Shown in pieces: positions 34,327 through 43,823 of a stretch of 64,000 nucleotides of DNA; the stretch's first letter is position 1; each line of letters starts with the position of its first letter. A program made the position numbers and the translations under genes. Source of the DNA: PWQG01 sp050486205 (GTDB lineage: Bacteria > Pseudomonadota > Gammaproteobacteria > Pseudomonadales > Pseudohongiellaceae); the NCBI GenBank assembly GCA_050486205.1, contig JBJHCW010000010.1, positions 1-64,000 of the forward strand. Reading direction: 5' to 3'. A model generated the notes under the pieces. It ran no database searches. It was given only the letters and a program-made list of their open reading frames with translations, and was not told the DNA's origin.

Positions 34327-35712
34327 ATGGCAAGAAATCACTACGACATCATTGTTATCGGCAGTGGTCCGGCGGGGGAGTCAGCTGCAATCAATTCAGC
34401 CAAGAAAGGCAAGCGGGTTGCGATCATCAGCGATCGTGGTATGGTCGGCGGAAACTGCACGCATCTTGGCACCATACCCTCCAAGGCTCTGCGACACTCG
34501 GTCAAGCAGGTCATGCAGTTCAGGGACAATCCCTTGTTGCGCGAATTTGCCACGTTCCGCAAACCCAGTTTTCCACAGATCATGCGCCATGCGGATCGAG
34601 TGATTGATGACCAGGTGTATCTGCGCACAACCCATTACGAAAAAAATGGTATTGATGTCATTACCGGTGCTGCCGGGTTTGTCAACAGCAAGACAATCAG
34701 GCTCGGCGCCAAGGGTCCACTGCTGACTGCCGAGTACTTCATCATTGCAACCGGATCCAGGCCCTACCATCCCGATGATGTGGATTTTACCCATCCGCGG
34801 ATGTTTGACAGCGACACCATCCTGCAACTGGATCATTCGCCCAAGAAAGTCACCGTTATAGGCGCTGGTGTCATAGGCTGCGAGTACGCTTCGATTTTCG
34901 GTGGCCTTGGGTGCAAAGTTGAATTGATCAACCCGGCAGATACCCTGCTGTCTTTTCTGGATTGGGAGATATCCGACGCCTTGAGTTACCATCTGCGCAA
35001 CGTTGGGGTCAGGAGTCGCCATAACGAGGAATACGACAGTATTGAATATCACGATGATCATATTGTCACGACTCTGAAATCGGGCAAGCGCATCAAGAGT
35101 GACATTGTCCTGTGGGCAAATGGTCGCAGTGGCAATACCGAGTCCCTGAACCTGGATGTGCTGGGCATTACACCGAACTCGCGTGGTCAGATTGAGGTGA
35201 ATCGCCGTTATCAGACAGCAGTTGAAAATATCTATGCTGCCGGTGATGTCATTGGCTGGCCTTCGCTGGCCAGTGCTGCCTACGATCAGGGGCGGGCGGC
35301 GAGCAATGCCATTGTTGATCCAGACGAATTCATGGAAATAGACCGGGTTGCATCGGGTATCTACACCATTCCGGAGATCAGCACGCTGGGCAAGACCGAG
35401 CGCGAACTGACTGATGAACAGGTGCCCTATGAAGTGGGCAAGGCGTTTTTCAATCATACCGCCAGAGGGCAGATTACGGGTGAGCAGACTGGTATGCTGA
35501 AACTGATTTTCCATTTCGACACACTGGAGCTGCTTGGTATCCACTGTTTTGGTGATCAGGCCTCGGAGATTGTTCATATCGGCCAGGCTGTCATGATGCA
35601 GTCCGGTGAGGCCAATACCATGAAGTACTTCCTGCGCACCACTTTCAACTATCCGACCATGGCTGAGGCCTACAGGATTGCGGCTCTCGACGGTCTCAAT
35701 CGCGTGTTCTGA
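34327..35712 (+). CDS. sthA: Soluble pyridine nucleotide transhydrogenase SthA
   Basis: A 461-residue flavoprotein that moves electrons between NADPH and NAD+. It has an FAD site IIVIGSGPAGESAAI and an NAD(P) site VTVIGAGVIGCEYASIFGGLG. The motif GGNCTHLGTIPSKALRH keeps only C44; where lipoamide dehydrogenase has its second redox cysteine there is T49, which is the mark of SthA. It lies 41 nt after nqrM and may share its transcript, linking NADPH balance to the Nqr pump. Confidence 0.95.
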   Translation: MARNHYDIIVIGSGPAGESAAINSAKKGKRVAIISDRGMVGGNCTHLGTIPSKALRHSVKQVMQFRDNPLLREFATFRKPSFPQIMRHADRVIDDQVYLRTTHYEKNGIDVITGAAGFVNSKTIRLGAKGPLLTAEYFIIATGSRPYHPDDVDFTHPRMFDSDTILQLDHSPKKVTVIGAGVIGCEYASIFGGLGCKVELINPADTLLSFLDWEISDALSYHLRNVGVRSRHNEEYDSIEYHDDHIVTTLKSGKRIKSDIVLWANGRSGNTESLNLDVLGITPNSRGQIEVNRRYQTAVENIYAAGDVIGWPSLASAAYDQGRAASNAIVDPDEFMEIDRVASGIYTIPEISTLGKTERELTDEQVPYEVGKAFFNHTARGQITGEQTGMLKLIFHFDTLELLGIHCFGDQASEIVHIGQAVMMQSGEANTMKYFLRTTFNYPTMAEAYRIAALDGLNRVF

Positions 35713-35785
35713 TCGTCACCCACAGGCTTGAGTGCGGTGGGATGTTGCTGGACAATTCAAGTGGCCCTACTTAAGCTATGATCCA

Positions 35786-35805
35786 TGCCTGGGTTCAGCC
35801 AGGCA
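35786..35805 (+). promoter_or_regulatory. Leader hairpin before the CBS-domain gene
   Basis: TGCCTGG (35786-35792) and CCAGGCA (35799-35805) form a 7-bp perfect stem with a 6-nt loop, 28 nt before the start codon. A TATGAT hexamer just upstream (35777-35782) could be a -10. If so, the hairpin sits at the very 5' end of the transcript. Confidence 0.35.
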
Positions 35806-35833
35806 AAGATGATGACCGGGAGGAACTGCACAA

Positions 35834-36325
35834 ATGAAAAGAACAGCAGGCGACATCGTCAGGGAGAAAGATGCCGGGATTATTTCCATAAACGTCAGCG
35901 CCAGTTTGCGGGATGCCATCAAGCTCATGGCTGAGCATCGGGTCGGAGCCATTGTGGCGTTTGATGAAAATGCTGAAGAAGGGCAGCCCCCCTACGTTGG
36001 TGTGTGGACCGAGCGGGACCTGATGTATCAGATTCTGCAGGAAGACTTCGATATTGATCGCGCCAGAGTGCAGGACTATATGACGCCCCGGCTTTCCACA
36101 GCAGATGCCGGGGAACAGGTCTACCAGCTTTACGACAAGTTTCTGGGTCGTCGCGTCCGGCATCTGCTGATTCAGCAAGACGGGGAGTTCATTGGTGTGT
36201 TGTCCATGGGTGATGTGATCCGTGCGTCCTTGCAGCAGCGCATTCAGGAGTACAAGGAGCTGAACGAAATGGTCAGCCTTGAGTACTATGAAAACTGGAA
36301 AGCGCGACAGAACGAGCGTTTTTGA
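35834..36325 (+). CDS. CBS-domain protein
   Basis: A 163-residue protein made of a pair of CBS motifs (about 10-70 and 78-135), for example SLRDAIKLMAEHRVGAIVAF and VYQLYDKFLGRRVRHLLIQ. Such stand-alone pairs usually bind adenosine nucleotides and regulate a partner. The partner is not evident: sthA lies upstream and gpsA downstream. The last 30 residues form a charged helix (QQRIQEYKELNEMV). Confidence 0.88.
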   Translation: MKRTAGDIVREKDAGIISINVSASLRDAIKLMAEHRVGAIVAFDENAEEGQPPYVGVWTERDLMYQILQEDFDIDRARVQDYMTPRLSTADAGEQVYQLYDKFLGRRVRHLLIQQDGEFIGVLSMGDVIRASLQQRIQEYKELNEMVSLEYYENWKARQNERF

Positions 36326-36365
36326 GCGTGGTGTCGCGCTATTCTGAAACAGGAGTTGACCCGTT

Positions 36366-37406
36366 ATGCCGGTAAACACCGTGGCGGTGCTTGGTGGCGG
36401 CAGTTTTGGTACGGTCATAGCCAACATCATTGCCGGCAACGGTTATGCCGTCAAGTTCTGGATGCGTAACGAGGAACTGGCCGCTGAAGTCAATACCAGA
36501 CGCGAAAACGCGCGTTACCTGCCCGGTTACCCAATTCACGACTCGGTCACTGCCACCCATGATATTGTGGATGCGGTGAGCGAGGCGGAGCTGATTTTTG
36601 TGGCCGTTCCCAGTGCCTATTTCAGGGTTGTGGTCCAGCGTCTGGCCGGCCATCTGCTGCCCGACTGCATGCTGATCAGCACCACCAAGGGCATTGAAGC
36701 GGGCAGTTTCAAGCTCATGAGCCAGATACTGCGCGACGAATTGCCTGACGCAAGAATTGGCGTGCTCAGCGGACCCAATCTGGCCAAGGAAATTGCCCAG
36801 GGCAGCCTTACCGGCAGCGTGGTTGCCAGCGAGGACAGCGAGGTGCTTGATACCGTGCGTCAGCTGCTCAGCTCTGCCTATTTTCGTGTTTACAGCAATA
36901 CCGACATGTTCGGTGTCGAGCTGGGTGGGTCACTCAAGAACATCTACGCCATTATTGCCGGCCTCGCAGCTGCCAAAGGCATGGGGCACAATACCAATGG
37001 CATGCTTGTTACGCGAAGTTTGACAGAAATGGCGCGATTTGGCCGCAAGATTGGTGCAGATCCGATGACATTTCTTGGGCTGTCAGGGGTCGGAGACCTG
37101 ATCGTGACCTGTTCGTCTTCGTTAAGCAGGAATTTTCGTGTAGGCTTTGCGCTGGGGCAGGGCAAGTCACTGGAAGACTCGGTGGGTGAGCTTGGCCAGG
37201 TTGCGGAAGGGGTCAATACCCTGAAGCTGGTCAAGGAAAAAGCCGACGAGCTGGGCGTGTACATGCCGTTGGCCACCGGCCTGTACGCTATCATTTACAA
37301 AGGCATGTCCGTTGACAGTGTGGTGGCTTCCCTGATGCTTGGCGAACAGGCTCTGGATGTGGAGTACGAAGCAAATCAGATACGACCATCTGAAGCCGGA
37401 GGCTGA
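36366..37406 (+). CDS. gpsA: Glycerol-3-phosphate dehydrogenase [NAD(P)+] GpsA
   Basis: A 346-residue cytoplasmic dehydrogenase that reduces dihydroxyacetone phosphate for phospholipid synthesis. The nucleotide site VAVLGGGSFGTVIANIIAGNG is at the start. LISTTKGIE, LSGPNLAKEIAQG, the catalytic-lysine region GVELGGSLKNIYAI and LGLSGVGDLIVTCSSSLSRN follow. The length is typical. The next gene starts 3 nt after the stop. Confidence 0.96.
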   Translation: MPVNTVAVLGGGSFGTVIANIIAGNGYAVKFWMRNEELAAEVNTRRENARYLPGYPIHDSVTATHDIVDAVSEAELIFVAVPSAYFRVVVQRLAGHLLPDCMLISTTKGIEAGSFKLMSQILRDELPDARIGVLSGPNLAKEIAQGSLTGSVVASEDSEVLDTVRQLLSSAYFRVYSNTDMFGVELGGSLKNIYAIIAGLAAAKGMGHNTNGMLVTRSLTEMARFGRKIGADPMTFLGLSGVGDLIVTCSSSLSRNFRVGFALGQGKSLEDSVGELGQVAEGVNTLKLVKEKADELGVYMPLATGLYAIIYKGMSVDSVVASLMLGEQALDVEYEANQIRPSEAGG

Positions 37407-37409
37407 ACA

Positions 37410-37970
37410 ATGTCTGAAAATATTTCCGAGAACCTGAAGCAACAATCGCATTGGCTGCGTATCCTGTTCATGATCGGTTTTATGGTGGCCATCTACGTGT
37501 GCGGTGTAATCCTCTTTGTGCTCGTGGTGGTGCAGGCGCTGTTTATGCTGTTGACCGGCCAGGACAACGAGAATCTTCGCAGACTGGGCGCCAACCTCAC
37601 TGAGTATGTGAATGAGATTCTGCTGTTTCTTACCTACAACACTGACCGACGGCCGTTTCCCATGGCCCCTTTTCCGCTTGTTGATGAGTCAGCCGGGCGC
37701 TCGCACGAGGCTGCTTACGGTCAGGCGGCTGCGGACGACGCTGAAGAGTCGGTGGCACCGGTTTATCCCCATATGCCATCGGACGAGGCCCTGAAGCCTG
37801 AGGCGCGATCTGATCAGGCATCTGATGACATGCCCAGGACAGAGCCCGAAGGTGATGGCGGCGAGAACCCGGCCCCTCTCAAGAAGAAATCCACCACAGA
37901 GCGGTCAACTGCAAAGCAGTCTGACACTCCTGATGTGGACCAGCAACACCACAAGAACACCGACCCCTGA
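37410..37970 (+). CDS. DUF4389 membrane protein
   Basis: A 186-residue protein. The first 90 residues match DUF4389: a membrane segment (about 16-50, LRILFMIGFMVAIYVCGVIL and onward), then NLTEYVNEILLFLTYNTDRRPFPM. The C-terminal half is acidic, Ser/Pro/Glu-rich and probably disordered. The family often follows gpsA in Pseudomonas relatives, and its function is unknown. The gene starts 3 nt after gpsA, so the two are in one operon. Confidence 0.85.
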   Translation: MSENISENLKQQSHWLRILFMIGFMVAIYVCGVILFVLVVVQALFMLLTGQDNENLRRLGANLTEYVNEILLFLTYNTDRRPFPMAPFPLVDESAGRSHEAAYGQAAADDAEESVAPVYPHMPSDEALKPEARSDQASDDMPRTEPEGDGGENPAPLKKKSTTERSTAKQSDTPDVDQQHHKNTDP

Positions 37971-37982
37971 ACCGGAGTATTG

Positions 37983-38930
37983 ATGTACCTGATTACCCCC
38001 AGACGAACCATATGGCTGGCGCTTTTGATGCTGCTTACAGCTTCGGCCCATGCCCAACAACGCGATGGCATGGGTGCGTCCGATTATGCGGCGTTTGAGC
38101 GTTTTCCCGGCTCCAACATCACCGAGCATCGTCTGGAGCGCAGTACGGTGTACAACCTGGCCCTGGGTCGCATGCAGCGCGTGGATGGCCGCGTGTCGCC
38201 GAGTCGCTCTGAGCGCCTGCAGGGCCGACTGACTCGCGTGACCTATGAAATTCCCAGTGGATTCACTGCCTCGGAAGTCTATGACTACTGGCGTGAGCAA
38301 CTGCTGATTGGTGGTCAGGCTGTGCTTTTTGAGTGCCAGGGCCGTGGCTGCGGCAGCAGTAACTTCTGGGCCAATGACAAATTCGGCAATCGGGTGCTTT
38401 ACGGACCTGAAACCAATCAGTATTACGTGGCCACAACCTTTCGCAGTATGCGCGACGGGCAGGAGGTCAACGGTTACGCTGCGCTGTATACCATAACGCG
38501 TGCCAACAGGCGTGTTTACGCGCATCTGGATTTTCTCGAGCTACCGGCTGATGAGACAGGCGAGGTGACCATGACGCCCGAGGCTGTGATGCTGCGATTG
38601 AACCAGGACGGCAGTGCCGTCATCCAGGGCATCGCGTTTGATGCCGATGACAATCTCAGTGATGACAGCGGCATCGAACTGATTGTGCAGGCCTTGCGTC
38701 GCGATACCCTGATGCAGGTTTATGTGGTGGCCCATCTGCAAGGCGAACAGGATCTGGACACCCTGCTGGCTCGTTCGGCAGAACGTGCGCAGGCAGTGCA
38801 GGATGCGCTGGTTGCGGCAGGCATTGATGAAAGCAGGCTGGGTGCTCACGGGGTAGGGCCGCTGGCGCCATTCTGCCGCCCGGGCCCCTGTGATGATCGG
38901 GTCGAAGTGGTGTTTCGTCAGGCGCCCTGA
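37983..38930 (+). CDS. DUF4892 / OmpA-like periplasmic protein
   Basis: A 315-residue exported protein. A signal peptide (about residues 1-24, ending ASAHA) is followed by a DUF4892 domain (FPGSNITEHRLERSTVYNLALG; FECQGRGCGSSNFWAND). The C-terminal part resembles OmpA-like peptidoglycan-associated domains (DDSGIELIVQALRR; RAQAVQDALVAAGIDESRLG). A cysteine pair in CRPGPC lies near the end. The start is ATG 37983, with GGAG upstream. It overlaps the convergent folE by 13 nt. Its role is unknown, presumably in the envelope. Confidence 0.82.
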   Translation: MYLITPRRTIWLALLMLLTASAHAQQRDGMGASDYAAFERFPGSNITEHRLERSTVYNLALGRMQRVDGRVSPSRSERLQGRLTRVTYEIPSGFTASEVYDYWREQLLIGGQAVLFECQGRGCGSSNFWANDKFGNRVLYGPETNQYYVATTFRSMRDGQEVNGYAALYTITRANRRVYAHLDFLELPADETGEVTMTPEAVMLRLNQDGSAVIQGIAFDADDNLSDDSGIELIVQALRRDTLMQVYVVAHLQGEQDLDTLLARSAERAQAVQDALVAAGIDESRLGAHGVGPLAPFCRPGPCDDRVEVVFRQAP

Positions 38931-39472
38931 GCCCGACTGATCAGTGACAGAAACTCCATCCGGGTGCTCTGGCTGCTGCGGAATGCGCCCAGCATGCAGG
39001 ATGTGGTCATGACCGAATTCTGTTTTTCCACGCCACGCATCATCATACACATGTGTTTCGCTTCTATGATGACGGCGGCGCCTGCCGCGTTGGTCTTCTC
39101 GATGATGACTTCTGCAATTTCCTTGGTCAGATTCTCCTGGATCTGGAGCCTGCGCGCATACATGTCAACAATCCGTGCAATCTTTGACAGACCGATCACG
39201 CGACCCTGGGGCAGGTAGGCAACATGGCACTTGCCGATGAAGGGCAGCATGTGGTGTTCGCACATGGAGTAAAGTTCGATGTCCCTGACAATCACCATCT
39301 CCTCTGAGGAGGACGGAAACATGGCGTCGTTGATGACGGCGTCGATGTCCTGATGGTATCCACGGGTAAGGAATTCCATAGCCTTTGCGGCCCGTATCGG
39401 TGTATCTTTCAGTCCCGCGCGGTCGGGGTCTTCGCCGATATGACGAATGATGGCTTCGTAGGCTTTTTCCAT
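38918..39472 (-). CDS. folE: GTP cyclohydrolase I FolE
   Basis: A 184-residue type I enzyme making dihydroneopterin triphosphate for folate. The zinc and active-site motif MCEHHMLPFIGKCHVAY and the QIQENLTKEIAE motif are present, and a further cysteine lies in KHMCMMMRGV. The start is ATG 39472, which gives the usual length. It is divergent from prmB across 70 nt and convergent with the DUF4892 gene (13-nt overlap). Confidence 0.95.
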   Translation of the reverse strand: MEKAYEAIIRHIGEDPDRAGLKDTPIRAAKAMEFLTRGYHQDIDAVINDAMFPSSSEEMVIVRDIELYSMCEHHMLPFIGKCHVAYLPQGRVIGLSKIARIVDMYARRLQIQENLTKEIAEVIIEKTNAAGAAVIIEAKHMCMMMRGVEKQNSVMTTSCMLGAFRSSQSTRMEFLSLISRAQGA

Positions 39473-39542
39473 GAGGTGGACGGTTCCTGCTTCTGATTTG
39501 TTGAGCTGATATGCCGCCTGGTGACGACGGGAATGCAAGTAT

Positions 39543-40430
39543 ATGACAACAACGCTGGCTGAGTATATCGCCGACCTGTCGGATCTGTTTGACAAGGAAG
39601 AGCTGTTTTATGGCCATGGTACAGACAATCCGTCGGATGAGGCTTTCTATCTCGTCTTCGCTGCCCTGGATCTGGACTTTGAGCAGGCTGACAGCCTTGC
39701 GGACAGGGAACTGACAGAAGCCGAGTTGGCAATGCTGGATTCGCTGGTCCGGCGTCGCATACAGGAGCGCATCCCGGTGGCGTATCTGGTGGGACAGGCC
39801 TGGTTTGGCGGGCGTCCCTTTTATGTGAACCCTGATGTGCTGATCCCGCGCTCGCCGATTGCCGAGTTGGTTCAGCAGCGCTTTCGACCCATGCTGAAAA
39901 CCACGCCAAGCCGCATACTTGATCTATGTACCGGCAGTGGTTGTATTGGCATAGCGTGTGCGCTCGCTTTTCCCGCCGCCCGGGTGACACTGGCGGATAT
40001 TTCCACTGATGCACTGGTGTTGGCCCGGCGCAATGCCGATCGGCACGGAGTCAGCAAGCGCCTGCAGATCACCGAATCGGATCTTTTTTCGAACTTGCCA
40101 GACGCATGGGACCTGATAGTGAGCAATCCGCCCTACGTCTCCAGCGAGGAAATGGCTGAACTGCCCGCTGAATATCGACATGAGCCGGCGCTGGGGCTGG
40201 TCTGCGACGACGACGGGCTGGCCATTCCTGTGGCCATACTGCGGCAGGCAGCCGATCATCTTGGCAAGGAGGGTTGGCTTGTGCTGGAGGTGGGTTACAG
40301 CTGGCAAGCCCTGGCAAGCCGGTTCCCGCAGGTGCCGTTTTTGTGGTTATCCTTCGAGTCAGGCGGTGAGGGGGTGTTGGCCATCAGCCGCTCGGAGCTC
40401 AGGCGCTGGTTCGGTACCGGGGGGAGCTGA
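39543..40430 (+). CDS. prmB: Ribosomal protein L3 glutamine methyltransferase PrmB
   Basis: A 295-residue N5-glutamine methyltransferase. The SAM site ILDLCTGSGCIGIACAL and the catalytic NPPYVSSEEM motif are clear. An N-terminal helical domain (LFYGHGTDNPSDEA) is the PrmB type, not the release-factor enzyme PrmC. It lies before aroC, the same order as in E. coli and Pseudomonas. Confidence 0.94.
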   Translation: MTTTLAEYIADLSDLFDKEELFYGHGTDNPSDEAFYLVFAALDLDFEQADSLADRELTEAELAMLDSLVRRRIQERIPVAYLVGQAWFGGRPFYVNPDVLIPRSPIAELVQQRFRPMLKTTPSRILDLCTGSGCIGIACALAFPAARVTLADISTDALVLARRNADRHGVSKRLQITESDLFSNLPDAWDLIVSNPPYVSSEEMAELPAEYRHEPALGLVCDDDGLAIPVAILRQAADHLGKEGWLVLEVGYSWQALASRFPQVPFLWLSFESGGEGVLAISRSELRRWFGTGGS

Positions 40431-40515
40431 CTGTTGCCGGTCGTTTGAAAGCGTGATTTGGTGTACAATGTCGCGTTTTTCAGGCTGCGCCTGTTACAGG
40501 ATCCGGAAACCTAGA

Positions 40516-41601
40516 ATGTCGGGAAATTCATACGGAAAACTCTTCGTTGTGACCAGTTTTGGCGAAAGTCATGGTCCGGCACTTGGATGTGTGGTGGACG
40601 GATGTCCGCCCGGCATGTCGTTGAGTGAGGAAGATCTTCAGCGCGATCTTGATCGTCGCAAGCCGGGTACTTCGCGGTATACCACCCAGCGGCGCGAAGC
40701 GGACCAGGTGAGAATCCTTTCCGGTGTATTTGAGGGAAAGACAACAGGCACACCTATTGGTCTTTTGATTGAAAACACGGATCAACGCTCCAAGGACTAC
40801 GGCAAGATAAAGGATCAGTTTCGCCCTGCACATGCCGACTATACCTATCTTCAGAAGTACGGCATTCGTGATTACCGTGGCGGCGGGCGCGCCTCAGCGC
40901 GGGAAACTGCCATGCGAGTGGCCGCAGGTGCCATTGCAAAGAAGTACCTGCTTACCACCTGTGGCATGCAAATAAGGGCTTACCTCAGCCAACTGGGGCC
41001 AGTGAAGGCACAGAAACTGGACTGGGATGAAATCGAGCGCAACCCGTTTTTCTGTCCGGATCCTGACTGTGTGCCGGAGATGGAGCGTTACATGCAGGCG
41101 CTGAGCAAGGAGGGCAACTCCATTGGTGCGCGAATCAATGTGGTGGCGTCCAAGGTGCCGGTCGGGCTCGGTGAGCCGGTTTTTGATCGCCTGGACGCTG
41201 ATCTGGCGCATGCGCTGATGAGCATCAACGCGGTCAAAGGCGTGGAAGTTGGTGCGGGCTTTGCTGCGGTTGAACAGAAGGGCACCGAGCACCGGGATGA
41301 AATCACACCGGAAGGCTTTCTCAGCAACCACGCAGGCGGTGTGCTGGGCGGTATTTCCAGTGGCCAGGACATACTGGCCAGCATTGCGCTCAAGCCCACA
41401 TCAAGCTTGCGTATTCCGGGCCGCTCGATCGATGTCACCGGCAATCCAGTGGAAGTGGTCACTACCGGGCGCCACGATCCCTGTGTCGGCATCAGAGCAG
41501 TACCTATAGCCGAGGCAATGACTGCCTTGGTACTGATGGATCATCTGCTGCGCCATCGGGCGCAGAACCAGGACGTTGATATGCCCAGCCTGTTGGGCTG
41601 A
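40516..41601 (+). CDS. aroC: Chorismate synthase
   Basis: A 361-residue enzyme for the last step of the shikimate pathway, FMN-dependent. Signatures include SFGESHGPALGCVVDGCPPG, YRGGGRASARETAMRVAAGA and the C-terminal GRHDPCVGIRAVPIAEAM. The start is ATG 40516, giving the standard MSGNSYGKLF. The same frame is open upstream through prmB, but that extension is not conserved. Its product feeds the trp genes further along. Confidence 0.97.
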   Translation: MSGNSYGKLFVVTSFGESHGPALGCVVDGCPPGMSLSEEDLQRDLDRRKPGTSRYTTQRREADQVRILSGVFEGKTTGTPIGLLIENTDQRSKDYGKIKDQFRPAHADYTYLQKYGIRDYRGGGRASARETAMRVAAGAIAKKYLLTTCGMQIRAYLSQLGPVKAQKLDWDEIERNPFFCPDPDCVPEMERYMQALSKEGNSIGARINVVASKVPVGLGEPVFDRLDADLAHALMSINAVKGVEVGAGFAAVEQKGTEHRDEITPEGFLSNHAGGVLGGISSGQDILASIALKPTSSLRIPGRSIDVTGNPVEVVTTGRHDPCVGIRAVPIAEAMTALVLMDHLLRHRAQNQDVDMPSLLG

Positions 41602-41611
41602 TTTTCATTAT
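41586..41611 (+). terminator. Possible weak terminator after aroC
   Basis: CAGCC and GGCTG form a 5-bp stem with a 5-nt loop (41586-41600), overlapping the stop codon and followed by ATTTTCATTATTATT. The stem is short, so read-through into leuC is likely. Confidence 0.3.
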
Positions 41612-41640
41612 TATTCAAGTGGTTCCAGGAACTTTTAAAG

Positions 41641-43083
41641 ATGGCAGGTAAAACGCTTTACGATAAATTGTGGGATTCGCATCTGGTCACCCAGCGTGAT
41701 GACGGCACCGCGTTGATCTATATTGATCGACACCTGATCCATGAGGTCACATCGCCTCAGGCATTTGAAGGCCTGCGCCTGGCCAATCGCCAGCCCTGGC
41801 GGCCCGATGCCAATCTGGCGACACCGGACCACAACATCCCGACCACGCGTGAAGAACGCAGTCAGGGTCTCGAAGGTATCAAGGATCCGGTGAGCCGGAT
41901 CCAGGTGCGCACACTGGATGACAACTGTCGCAGTTTCGGTATTCTGGAGCTGGACATGAACGATGAGCGCCAGGGTATTGTTCATGTTGTGGGCCCCGAG
42001 CAGGGCGCAACCCTGCCCGGCATGACCATCGTCTGTGGAGACTCCCATACCTCCACACACGGCGCCCTGGGCGCCCTTGCACATGGTATCGGCACCTCCG
42101 AAGTCGAGCATGTGCTGGCGACGCAGTGTCTCATCCAGAGCAAGATGAAGAACATGCTGATTCGTGTTGATGGGCGCCTGAATCCCGGTGTGACTGCCAA
42201 GGATGTGGTGCTGGCCATTATTGGCGAAATCGGCACAGCCGGTGGCACCGGTTATACCATTGAGTTTGGCGGCGAAGCCATCCGTGCATTGAGCATGGAA
42301 GGGCGGATGACGGTCTGCAATATGGCGATTGAGGCCGGCGCTCGTGCCGGACTGATTGCCGTTGACCAGACCACCATTGATTACATCGAAGGCAAACCGT
42401 TCGCGCCCACCGGTGAGGTATGGGATCGCGCCGTGCAGGCGTGGTTGGGCCTGGTCAGTGATGAGGACGCCAAATTTGACCGCGTGGTGGTGATGGACGC
42501 CGCGGACATCATTCCCCAGGTTACCTGGGGCACATCACCCGAGATGGTTGCCCCGGTGACCGGAATGGTGCCAGATCCCGACCTGATCAGTGATCCGGGC
42601 AAACGCGAAAACGTGCAGCAGGCACTCAAGTACATGGGGCTCAAGCCCGGTACCGCCATCCAGGACATCAAGCTCGACTGTATTTTTATTGGTTCCTGCA
42701 CCAATTCCCGTATTGAAGACCTGCGTGCAGCTGCTGCTGTGGTCAAGGGCCGCAAGGTTGCCAGCACCATTGAGATGGCACTGGTGGTACCCGGGTCCGG
42801 GCTTGTCAAAAAGCAGGCAGAGGCTGAGGGGCTGGACAGGATATTCATCGAAGCCGGCCTGGAATGGCGGGAGCCTGGCTGCTCGATGTGTCTGGCCATG
42901 AACGCCGACCAGCTGGGGCAGGGCAAACATTGCGCGTCCACCTCAAATCGTAATTTTGAAGGTCGACAGGGTTTTGGTGGGCGCACGCATCTTGTCAGTC
43001 CTGCAATGGCTGCGGCTGCGGCAATCAATGGCCATTTTGTTGACGTGAGGGACATACTGCTGTCCGGCGATCGTCCCCACTGA
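41641..43083 (+). CDS. leuC: 3-isopropylmalate dehydratase large subunit
   Basis: A 480-residue aconitase-family protein that isomerises isopropylmalate with LeuD. The 4Fe-4S ligands are in FIGSCTNSRIEDL and GCSMCLAMN, and the active-site loop is GDSHTSTHGALGALAHGIGTSE. The length is slightly above the family norm. leuD follows 39 nt later. Confidence 0.97.
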   Translation: MAGKTLYDKLWDSHLVTQRDDGTALIYIDRHLIHEVTSPQAFEGLRLANRQPWRPDANLATPDHNIPTTREERSQGLEGIKDPVSRIQVRTLDDNCRSFGILELDMNDERQGIVHVVGPEQGATLPGMTIVCGDSHTSTHGALGALAHGIGTSEVEHVLATQCLIQSKMKNMLIRVDGRLNPGVTAKDVVLAIIGEIGTAGGTGYTIEFGGEAIRALSMEGRMTVCNMAIEAGARAGLIAVDQTTIDYIEGKPFAPTGEVWDRAVQAWLGLVSDEDAKFDRVVVMDAADIIPQVTWGTSPEMVAPVTGMVPDPDLISDPGKRENVQQALKYMGLKPGTAIQDIKLDCIFIGSCTNSRIEDLRAAAAVVKGRKVASTIEMALVVPGSGLVKKQAEAEGLDRIFIEAGLEWREPGCSMCLAMNADQLGQGKHCASTSNRNFEGRQGFGGRTHLVSPAMAAAAAINGHFVDVRDILLSGDRPH

Positions 43084-43122
43084 ACCTGAGCCACACTCAC
43101 TTACAAAGAATCGAGACAGATC

Positions 43123-43773
43123 ATGAAAGCATTTACAGTACATGAAGGCCTGGTCATGCCACTGGACAGAGCCAACGTGGATACCGATTTCATCATTCCG
43201 AAACAGTTTCTGAAATCGATCAAGCGGACGGGTTTCGGTGTCAACCTGTTTGATGAGCATCGGTATCTGGATAAAGGTGAACCGGATTCGGATAACAGCA
43301 AGCGCCCGGTGAATCCCGACTTTGTGCTCAATCAGCCGCGCTATCGGGGTGCCAGTGTGTTGCTGGCGCGTGAGAATTTTGGTTGCGGATCCAGTCGAGA
43401 GCATGCGCCCTGGGCATTGGATGACTACGGTTTTCGCGTGATCATTGCGCCAAGTTTTGCTGATATATTCTTTAACAACTGCTTTAAGAATGGGATATTA
43501 CCCATTGTTCTTGATGCAGATATAGTAAAAAACCTTTTTGAGGAGACCGAGAGGAATGAAGGGTTTTCGCTGAAGGTCGATCTCGCGAGTCAGACCATCA
43601 CCCGCCCGGATGGAAGCCAGATTGATTTCGACGTGGACGGCTTTCGCAAGCACTGCCTGCTCAATGGCCTGGACGATATCGGGTTGACACTGGAGAGTGC
43701 CGATGCCATCAGTGCTTTTGAAGCCGCGTGGCGCGAGCGATCGCCCTGGTACTTCAGGGCGCCGCAGGGCTGA
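43123..43773 (+). CDS. leuD: 3-isopropylmalate dehydratase small subunit
   Basis: A 216-residue swivel-domain partner of LeuC. Family motifs: NVDTDFIIPKQFLKSIKRTG, NFGCGSSREHAPWAL and IIAPSFADIFFNNCFKNGILP. leuB would normally come next in this gene order, but asd starts only 50 nt after the stop. Confidence 0.97.
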   Translation: MKAFTVHEGLVMPLDRANVDTDFIIPKQFLKSIKRTGFGVNLFDEHRYLDKGEPDSDNSKRPVNPDFVLNQPRYRGASVLLARENFGCGSSREHAPWALDDYGFRVIIAPSFADIFFNNCFKNGILPIVLDADIVKNLFEETERNEGFSLKVDLASQTITRPDGSQIDFDVDGFRKHCLLNGLDDIGLTLESADAISAFEAAWRERSPWYFRAPQG

Positions 43774-43823
43774 AAGGCCCGGTCAGTCACATACAGACAA
43801 TCAGAAGATTTACAGGAAAGCCC

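Noticed and set aside
34396..35577. Long open frame (about 390 codons) on the minus strand across sthA
   Set aside because: It is wholly antisense to a complete, well-conserved sthA and its product has no recognisable domain; codon structure of the plus strand explains it.
40180..40515. Upstream in-frame extension of aroC through prmB
   Set aside because: The extension overlaps the conserved C-terminal part of prmB and the standard chorismate synthase start is at 40516.
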